A DNA stretch of 64,000 nucleotides from Pseudomonas sp. MYb327 (GTDB lineage: Bacteria; Pseudomonadota; Gammaproteobacteria; Pseudomonadales; Pseudomonadaceae). A model generated the notes under the pieces. It was given only the letters and a program-made list of their open reading frames with translations. It was not told where the DNA came from and did no database searches. How positions within the stretch are numbered: the first letter of the stretch is position 1; every line of letters starts with the position of its first letter. Positions 58,876-64,000 of the stretch are shown piece by piece. The translations under genes and the position numbers were made by a program. The stretch is taken from contig NZ_CP159258.1 in assembly GCF_040438925.1 (NCBI RefSeq), positions 820,001 to 884,000 on the forward strand, given 5' to 3'.

Positions 58876-59391
58876 CTATAGGGTCAGTAAACGGAACAGG
58901 GCGATCTTGTTGATCTCTGCCAGCGCGCATTTGAATTCGGTGTCTGCCGAGTTGTGGATGCGCGTTTCGAACGCTGCGAGGATCTGATGCCGGTTGCTGC
59001 CTTTTACCGCCATGATGAAGGGAAACTTGAACTTGGCTTTGTAGGCGTCGTTCAGCTCGGTGAAGCGCTGGAACTCTTCGGCCGTGCATTGGTGAATTCC
59101 CGCGCCAGACTGTTCTTCAGTACTGGCCGCGGTAAGCTGGCCCTGGACGGCGGCTTTGCCGGCCAGGTCCGGGTGAGCGTTGATCAAGGCCAGTTGGCTT
59201 TCATGATCGGCGCTCAACAGGATGTCGCTCATGCGCTGGTGCAAGGTTTCGATCTGGTCGATCGAAGCGTCCTGGCCCAAGTCGAAGGCCTTCTCGGCCA
59301 CCCATGGCGAATGTTCGTAGATGTCGGCGAACGCAGCGACGAATGCATCGCGGTTCAGGCTCGACGGTTTCAGGGTTTGAAAGGTGCTCAT
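58876..59391 (-). CDS. uraD: OHCU decarboxylase UraD
   Basis: A 171-aa helical enzyme converting 2-oxo-4-hydroxy-4-carboxy-5-ureidoimidazoline to S-allantoin. Family motifs are FADIYEHSPWVAEKAF (catalytic His near residue 29), LINAHPDLAGKAAVQGQLT, and SGAGIHQCTAEEFQRFTELNDAYKAKFKFPFIMAVKG. The ATG at 59391 overlaps the puuE stop (ATGA). Confidence 0.95.
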   Translation of the reverse strand: MSTFQTLKPSSLNRDAFVAAFADIYEHSPWVAEKAFDLGQDASIDQIETLHQRMSDILLSADHESQLALINAHPDLAGKAAVQGQLTAASTEEQSGAGIHQCTAEEFQRFTELNDAYKAKFKFPFIMAVKGSNRHQILAAFETRIHNSADTEFKCALAEINKIALFRLLTL

Positions 59392-60314
59392 TTGGCAGCC
59401 CCTTGGTACGGGTGGGTTTCGTGCCAGTGGCGAGCGATGTCGACGCGACGGCTGAACCACACCTGTTCATGGCTTTTAGCGTATTCGATAAAGCGCTTGA
59501 GCGACGCCAGACGCGCCGGACGGCCGATCAGGCGGCAGTGCAGGCCGATCGACAGCATCTTCGGTGCTTCGGCACCTTCGGCGTACAGCACATCGAACGC
59601 ATCTTTCAGGTATTCGAAGAAATCGTCGCCCTTGTTGAAACCCTGGACCTGGGTGAAGCGCATATCGTTGGTGTCTAGCGTGTACGGGATCACCAGGTGC
59701 GGCTTGCCGGTCGGGTTGTTCGGTTCCCAGTAGGGCAGGTCGTCGTCGTAGGTGTCGCTGTCATAGAGGAAACCACCTTCTTCCATCACCAGCTTGCGAG
59801 TGTTCGGGCCGGTGCGGCCGGTGTACCAGCCCAGCGGGCGTTCACCGGTGATTTCGGTGAGGATGCGGATCGCTTCGAGCATGTGCTCGCGCTCCTGGGC
59901 TTCGTCCATGTACTGATAGTCGATCCAGCGGTAGCCGTGGCTGCAAATCTCGTGACCGGCATCGACCATCGCGCGAATCACATCCGGGTGGCGTTGGGCG
60001 GCCATGGCCACGGCGAAGATGGTCAGCGGAATGTCGAATTCCTTGAACAGTTTCAAAATCCGCCAGACGCCGGTACGGCTGCCATACTCGTAAAGGGATT
60101 CCATGCTCATGTTGCGCGCGCCTTGCAGCGGCTGCGCCGAGACCATTTCGGACAGGAAGGCTTCGGATTCTTTATCGCCATGCAGGATGTTGCGCTCGCC
60201 ACCTTCTTCGTAATTGAGTACGAAGGACAAGGCGATGCGGGCATTGCCCGGCCAGTGTGGGTGCGGAGGGTTACTGCCGTAACCGATCAGGTCGCGAGGG
60301 TAGTCAGCGCTCAC
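59388..60314 (-). CDS. puuE: Allantoinase PuuE (polysaccharide-deacetylase type)
   Basis: A 308-aa allantoinase unrelated to the amidohydrolase type. The GTG at 60314 has AAGGAAG upstream. It starts MSADYPRDLIGYGSNPPHPH, then WPGNARIALSFVLNYEEGGE; the deacetylase metal motif appears as HEICSHGYRWIDYQ (His-x3-His) and TGRTGPNTRKLV follows. First gene of the leftward urate operon; a TTGTATACAA palindrome lies 73 bases upstream. Confidence 0.94.
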   Translation of the reverse strand: MSADYPRDLIGYGSNPPHPHWPGNARIALSFVLNYEEGGERNILHGDKESEAFLSEMVSAQPLQGARNMSMESLYEYGSRTGVWRILKLFKEFDIPLTIFAVAMAAQRHPDVIRAMVDAGHEICSHGYRWIDYQYMDEAQEREHMLEAIRILTEITGERPLGWYTGRTGPNTRKLVMEEGGFLYDSDTYDDDLPYWEPNNPTGKPHLVIPYTLDTNDMRFTQVQGFNKGDDFFEYLKDAFDVLYAEGAEAPKMLSIGLHCRLIGRPARLASLKRFIEYAKSHEQVWFSRRVDIARHWHETHPYQGAAK

Positions 60315-60733
60315 TGCAGTCTTCCTTCTTATTCGTGATGACAGATTGTGTGATTCGCCTGGTCTGGCGTCACAGCGATGGGCTGATTGTATACAACTTT
60401 ATGTTCTATTTGTAAGCCTGATTTTTTGCATTTTTCATCAACGGTCATCTTCAACTGCTATTTTCACAACCTTGCAAGAATTCTGCCTGACTGGTCAGCT
60501 AATGAAACTGAGCTTCAGCCGGTGTGGGCTTCAGCGGTAAATCGTCGAGAAATACCCGGATGGCGGGGATGGCGGGAAAAATGTCGTTTTTATTGTGTAC
60601 AATTTTTTTGAAAAGTGTCTTAATCAATCACTCGCCGCAGCTTTTCGTGCTCCGAATCGGTGCGGTCTCCTTTTCACCTGACTTCGGGAGGCGCGAAGTC
60701 TGACTGCTCCACGCAGGCAGGCGCGCAGAATCA
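60315..60733. promoter_or_regulatory. Divergent control region between puuE and hiuH with two TTGTRTACAA sites
   Basis: No gene lies in this 419-bp AT-rich gap. It holds TTGTATACAA (60387-60396, perfect palindrome) on the puuE side and ATTGTGTACAAT (60592-60603) on the hiuH side. A third TTGTGTACAA lies before the AzgA-type permease at 63451. They look like operators of one FadR/GntR-type regulator, whose gene is not in the window. Confidence 0.7.
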
Positions 60734-61087
60734 ATGGGACGTTTGACTACACACGTTTTGGACGCTGCACACGGTTGCCCGGGCAGCTCGATCAAGGTCG
60801 AGTTGTACCGCGTTGAAGGTTCGCAGCTGGAATTGGTCGCCACTGCGCTCACCAACAGCGATGGCCGGGTCGATGCGCCGCTGCTGCAAGGCGATGACTA
60901 CCGGTCCGGGGTCTATCAGGTTCAGTTTCATGCGGGCGATTACTACCGCGCCCGTGGTGTTCAGCTGCCGGAACCGGCGTTCCTGGATGTGGTGGTGCTG
61001 CGCTTTGGCATCTCTGCGGAGCAGGATCACTACCACGTTCCCTTGCTGATTTCGCCTTATAGCTACTCCACGTATCGCGGCAGCTGA
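60734..61087 (+). CDS. hiuH: 5-hydroxyisourate hydrolase
   Basis: A 117-aa transthyretin-like enzyme hydrolysing 5-hydroxyisourate to OHCU. LTTHVLDAAHGCPG carries the first catalytic His and the family signature, DGRVDAPLL the Arg region, and the protein ends with the invariant YRGS preceded by HVPLLISPYSYSTY. No signal peptide, so it is cytosolic. It is divergent from the other urate genes but shares their putative operator. Confidence 0.95.
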   Translation: MGRLTTHVLDAAHGCPGSSIKVELYRVEGSQLELVATALTNSDGRVDAPLLQGDDYRSGVYQVQFHAGDYYRARGVQLPEPAFLDVVVLRFGISAEQDHYHVPLLISPYSYSTYRGS

Positions 61088-61146
61088 TCCCCCAAGCAGT
61101 TGCCGCACCCTGGAAGCGACTGCGCATATAGCTTCTTTGGTCTTTC

Positions 61147-61174
61147 GCCCGCTCACACTGCGGGCTTTTTTTCG
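61147..61174 (+). terminator. Terminator after hiuH
   Basis: GCCCGC and GCGGGC pair around TCACACT, followed by seven T. Confidence 0.85.
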
Positions 61175-61203
61175 CCTGGATTAAAGTGGCGTCTGGTCTG
61201 GCG

Positions 61204-61270
61204 CCATCGCTGGCAAGCCAACTCCTAAAGGTTGTGCACTTCCTTGTAGGATCTGGCTTGCCAGCGATGG
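61204..61270. repeat. REPIN between hiuH and lysE-type gene
   Basis: CCATCGCTGGCAAGCCAACTCC faces GGATCTGGCTTGCCAGCGATGG in part over about 20 bases on each side; compact copy with short spacer. Confidence 0.8.
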
Positions 61271-61272
61271 TT

Positions 61273-61899
61273 TTAGCGGCTCAACAATGAAGCCGCACCC
61301 GCACCACTGAACAACCCCGCGCTGATCCGGTTAAACCAACTCTGCCCCTTGCCACTGCGCAGATACCGCGCCGCACCATGGGCACCCAGCCCGTAGGCCA
61401 ATTTGCACAACAAATCCAGCACCGTCCAGGTTGCGATCATCACCAGCAGTTGCGGCAGGAACGGCTGTTCGGCGCTCAAGAACTGTGGCAGAAACGCGGC
61501 GAAAAACAGGATGTCTTTCGGGTTGCTGGCGCCCAGCATGAACGCGCGCCCGAACAGTGCGCGGAAACGTGGCACCGGCGCAGCTTGAGGCACTTCGGCG
61601 CCGTGGGAAGGCTGGCGCGATTGCTGCCAGCTCTGCCAGGCGAGGTAGAACAGATACAGCGCACCAACGATTTTCAACGTGCTGAACAACTGTTCCGATG
61701 CCAGTAGCAGGGCGCCCAGACCCAGCGCCGAAGCACTCAGCAGACAGATCGAAGCAATCACGCCGCCGAGAAACGCCGGGTAGGAACGGACCAAACCGTA
61801 ATTCAGACTGTTGCTGATCATCAGCAAAGACAGTGGCCCCGGGATCAGGATTACCACTAGCGCAGCGCCGCTGAACAGCAGCCAGGTTTCCAGACTCAT
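61273..61899 (-). CDS. LysE/RhtB-family amino acid exporter
   Basis: A 208-aa exporter with about six helices. The ATG at 61899 (MSLETWLLFSGAALVVILIP) follows GGAGGAAA at good spacing. The family motif is IPGPLSLLMISNSLNYGLVRSYPAFLGGVI, and LGASNPKDILFFAAFLPQFL the second conserved block. Substrates are usually threonine, homoserine, lysine or other amino acids; the one here is unknown. It lies between hiuH and the purine permease without sharing an obvious operator. Confidence 0.92.
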   Translation of the reverse strand: MSLETWLLFSGAALVVILIPGPLSLLMISNSLNYGLVRSYPAFLGGVIASICLLSASALGLGALLLASEQLFSTLKIVGALYLFYLAWQSWQQSRQPSHGAEVPQAAPVPRFRALFGRAFMLGASNPKDILFFAAFLPQFLSAEQPFLPQLLVMIATWTVLDLLCKLAYGLGAHGAARYLRSGKGQSWFNRISAGLFSGAGAASLLSR

Positions 61900-61918
61900 C
61901 ACTTTCCTCCATTTGCAC

Positions 61919-61951
61919 AAAAGCCCCACCCGACGGGGTGAGGCTGGTTTC
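61919..61951 (-). terminator. Probable terminator after the AzgA-type permease
   Basis: On the minus strand AGCCTCACCC and GGGTGGGGCT form a stem with one internal mismatch around CGTC, followed by TTTTGT. Confidence 0.55.
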
Positions 61952-61971
61952 GAGCGCGTTTCGCGTAAGAC

Positions 61972-63321
61972 TTACAAGAAGATGAACTTGGCGATGAAGA
62001 TCGCGCAGAGCACCCACAGGCTGACGGAAATTTCCTTGTACTTGCCGGTACCGGCCTTCAGCGCCACATAGGTGATGAAGCCTAGCGCGATACCGTCGGC
62101 AACCGAAAAGGTCAACGGCATCATGATCGCGGTGACGATCGCCGGAATGCTGTCGGTCGCTTCGTCCCATTCGATGTGCGCCATGCCGCCCATCATCAAC
62201 ATCGCTACATAAATCAATGCACCAGCGGTGGCATAGGCGGGAATCATGCCGGCCAGAGGTGCGAAGAACATGGCTGCAATAAATAGCACACCTACGGTCA
62301 CTGCGGTAAGACCAGTCCGACCACCAGCGGCGACGCCCGCGGCACTTTCCACATAACTGGTGACCGGCGGAACACCGACCACAGCACCAAATACACTCGA
62401 AGCGCTGTCGGCCTTCATGGCGCGGGAAAGGTTTTCGATACGGCCGTCAGCGCCCACCAGGTTGGCGCGCTGGGCAACGCCCATCAAAGTGCCGGCGGTG
62501 TCGAACATGTGCACGAAGAGGAACGCCAGGACCACGCTGATCATGCTGACGTTGAACACACCGGCGACGTTCATGGCCATCCAGGTCGGGGCCAGGCTGG
62601 GCGGTGCCGACATGATCCCTTCGTAATGCACCAGGCCCAGTCCCCAACCGGCGAGGGTCACGGTGATGATGCTGATGAGGATCGCGCCGAACACTCTGTG
62701 GTAGCTGAGGATGGCGATCATCAGGAAGCAAACGGCGGCCAGCAATGGGCCAGGTTCGCGCAGGGAGCCCAGCTTGATCAGGGTGGCCGGGCTATCGACC
62801 ACAATGCCCGCGGTTTTCAAGCCGATCAGCCCCAGGAACAGTCCCACGCCGGCACCCATGGCGAAGCGCAAGCTGACCGGAATGCTATTGAGCAACCATT
62901 CGCGGATGCGCGAGAAGGTCAGGATCATGAACAACACACCGGAGACGAACACTGCGCCAAGGGCGGTTTCCCAGTTGTAGCCCATGGTGCCGACCACGGT
63001 GTAAGTGAAGAAGGCGTTCAGGCCCATGCCGGGTGCCAGGCCGACCGGCCAGTTGGCGTACAGACCCATCAACAGGCAACCCAGCGCGGCGGCGATGCAG
63101 GTGGCGACGAACGCGGCACCATGATCGATCCCGGCGTCGGCCATGATGTTGGGGTTAACGAAAATGATGTAGGCCATGGTGATGAAGGTTGTCAGACCGG
63201 CAATCAGCTCGGTCTTCACCGTGGTGCCATGCAAGCTGAGTTTGAAAATGCGCTCCAGCCAGCCATTGCGTAGAGGCGGCGAGAGATCCAGCGTCGATGC
63301 TTCGGATTTGCGGCTTTCCAC
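61972..63321 (-). CDS. AzgA-type purine permease (NCS2 family)
   Basis: A 449-aa symporter for hypoxanthine, guanine or adenine. The start is GTG at 63321 with GAGGAG upstream. Motifs: GLTTFITMAYIIFVNPNIMADAGIDHGAAFVATC in the first helices and FVHMFDTAGTLMGVAQRANLV (substrate Asp region) with VGVPPVTSYVESAAGVAAGGRTGLTAVTVG (NCS2 signature). About 12-14 helices. It is controlled with the urate genes if the TTGTGTACAA at 63451 is an operator. Confidence 0.92.
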   Translation of the reverse strand: MESRKSEASTLDLSPPLRNGWLERIFKLSLHGTTVKTELIAGLTTFITMAYIIFVNPNIMADAGIDHGAAFVATCIAAALGCLLMGLYANWPVGLAPGMGLNAFFTYTVVGTMGYNWETALGAVFVSGVLFMILTFSRIREWLLNSIPVSLRFAMGAGVGLFLGLIGLKTAGIVVDSPATLIKLGSLREPGPLLAAVCFLMIAILSYHRVFGAILISIITVTLAGWGLGLVHYEGIMSAPPSLAPTWMAMNVAGVFNVSMISVVLAFLFVHMFDTAGTLMGVAQRANLVGADGRIENLSRAMKADSASSVFGAVVGVPPVTSYVESAAGVAAGGRTGLTAVTVGVLFIAAMFFAPLAGMIPAYATAGALIYVAMLMMGGMAHIEWDEATDSIPAIVTAIMMPLTFSVADGIALGFITYVALKAGTGKYKEISVSLWVLCAIFIAKFIFL

Positions 63322-63619
63322 AGCGAGTACTCCTCAAGAGTTTTATTGTTATTTCCAGGGCCGGACCTGAGAGGGTGGCAGCGGCCCTTTGAGGCACTTG
63401 CGAATTTGTTGACCGCATGGTCAGGAACTCGCATGAAGTGGATTATGCTTTTGTGTACAAATAAAGCAAATATTGTTTTTGATTTTGTTTACGAAAGGTC
63501 AGGCGATAGTGATATATCGCCTTCGAGGGCCTCATCGCCAGCGGGCTGGATCCCCCAGTTTTTCTGTGCACTGCAAATCATTGTGGGAGCCACGCCTGCT
63601 GGCGATGGGGACCGAACAG
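63322..63619. promoter_or_regulatory. Upstream region of the purine permease with TTGTGTACAA site
   Basis: This 298-bp gap contains TTTGTGTACAAA (63450-63461), about 130 bp before the permease start, and a partial site TTGTTTACGA at 63485. Beyond it is a REP pair (63533-63608). No gene is seen. Confidence 0.6.
63533..63608. repeat. Degenerate REP pair
   Basis: CATCGCCAGCGGGCTGG on the left faces GAGCCACGCCTGCTGGCGATG on the right, imperfectly, between the purine permease and the MarR gene. Confidence 0.6.
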
Positions 63620-64000
63620 TCAATCAATACTTGTCTGACTTTTCCCAAGAGCCAGATTTACCGCCAACCACCCATTCACCGCCGCCTCCCCAGCCTCGGC
63701 AAACACCCGTTCCAGCAATTTCACCTGCTCACGGCGCAATGACTGCTCAAACCGAGCACCGTCGTCAGTCAGCTCCAGCAGCCGTTTACGCTTGTCGGTT
63801 TGGGACGCAACGCTGTTCACCAAATGCATTTCCATCAACTGACGCAGGGGAATGTTCAGCGCCTGCTTGCTCACATCGAGCAATGCCAGCAACTCCTTCA
63901 CGCTCAGACTCGGATAACGGGCGATGAAAAACACGATGCGTTGATGCACCCGGCTCAAGCCGCGACGCTCAAGCATTTCATCGGCCTTGGCGGTGAAAGC
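63620..64000 (-). CDS. MarR-family transcriptional regulator, N-terminus cut off
   Basis: The gene runs off the right edge; the frame stays open to base 64000 before the ATG at 63976, so the true start may be outside. The visible winged-helix domain is RVHQRIVFFIARYPSLSVKELLALLDVSKQALNIPLRQLMEMHLV, followed by ASQTDKRKRLLELTDDGARFEQSL, the MarR wing. A C-terminal helix ends GKSQTSID. The target is unknown; it faces the purine permease gene but is separated by a REP pair. Confidence 0.85.
   Translation of the reverse strand, partial: AFTAKADEMLERRGLSRVHQRIVFFIARYPSLSVKELLALLDVSKQALNIPLRQLMEMHLVNSVASQTDKRKRLLELTDDGARFEQSLRREQVKLLERVFAEAGEAAVNGWLAVNLALGKSQTSID

Overview
The window looks like chromosomal DNA of a fluorescent-group Pseudomonas. 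The genes are GC-rich and dense, REP/REPIN repeats (GGAGCCGGCTTGCTGGCGAT-type cores) fill many gaps, and the gene order follows, from memory, blocks of P. aeruginosa PAO1 (MFS–glutathione peroxidase–FadL; hybrid kinase; rdgC–FKBP; prc–qor–ABC transporter–GntR; apeB–rluA–minEDC–htrB; purine catabolism). I see no insertion sequence, prophage, CRISPR array or rRNA operon.

Layout. 1-3.5 kb: end of an MFS transporter, a 40-aa ORF, a periplasmic glutathione peroxidase, a FadL-type porin and two small conserved proteins. 3.5-4.45 kb: no credible gene. 4.45-9.9 kb: a small protein, rmuC and a 1156-aa symporter-domain hybrid histidine kinase. 10.1-15.2 kb: divergent tetR/MFS pair with a 17-bp-arm inverted repeat ending one base before the MFS start, a TDT exporter and an MFS-PlsC fusion. 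15.3-19.5 kb: guanidinium exporter gdx behind a guanidine-II riboswitch, a BASS symporter, rdgC, a duplicated tRNA-Val/tRNA-Asp block and an FKBP lipoprotein. 19.8-21.5 kb: DUF1232 protein, then an overlapping XRE/hypothetical/Sel1 operon. 21.6-27.4 kb: accessory island with a 1590-aa Rhs toxin, an overlapping AT-rich immunity candidate and a frameshifted second small gene. 27.6-41.6 kb: EAL-CBS-GGDEF protein, prc, a quinone oxidoreductase, an ABC transporter/phosphohydrolase operon with a HutC-type GntR regulator, and an MscS-family channel. 41.7-49.2 kb: apeB, a kinase-fold protein, rluA, minCDE, a lipid A acyltransferase and a patatin. 49.3-52.1 kb: an orphan TccC-like Rhs protein with an ADP-ribosyltransferase-like tail. 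52.2-64 kb: two Tsx-like porins and the urate pathway (urate permease, puuD, allA, alc, uraD, puuE, hiuH), a LysE exporter, an AzgA-type purine permease and the start-less part of a MarR gene.

How the genes work together. The purine block encodes uptake of purines/urate and the conversion urate -> 5-hydroxyisourate -> OHCU -> allantoin -> allantoate -> ureidoglycolate -> glyoxylate + urea. Three TTGTRTACAA palindromes sit before puuE, hiuH and the purine permease, suggesting one regulator. The ABC operon appears to be controlled by the divergent GntR protein through two TGGTCTAG-type sites. The most interesting items are the Rhs toxin/immunity cassette with its 15-codon leader and decayed second gene, the orphan ART-tailed TccC-like gene without TcA/TcB partners or an immunity gene, the tetR/MFS inverted repeat that contains the Shine-Dalgarno, and the guanidine-II riboswitch.
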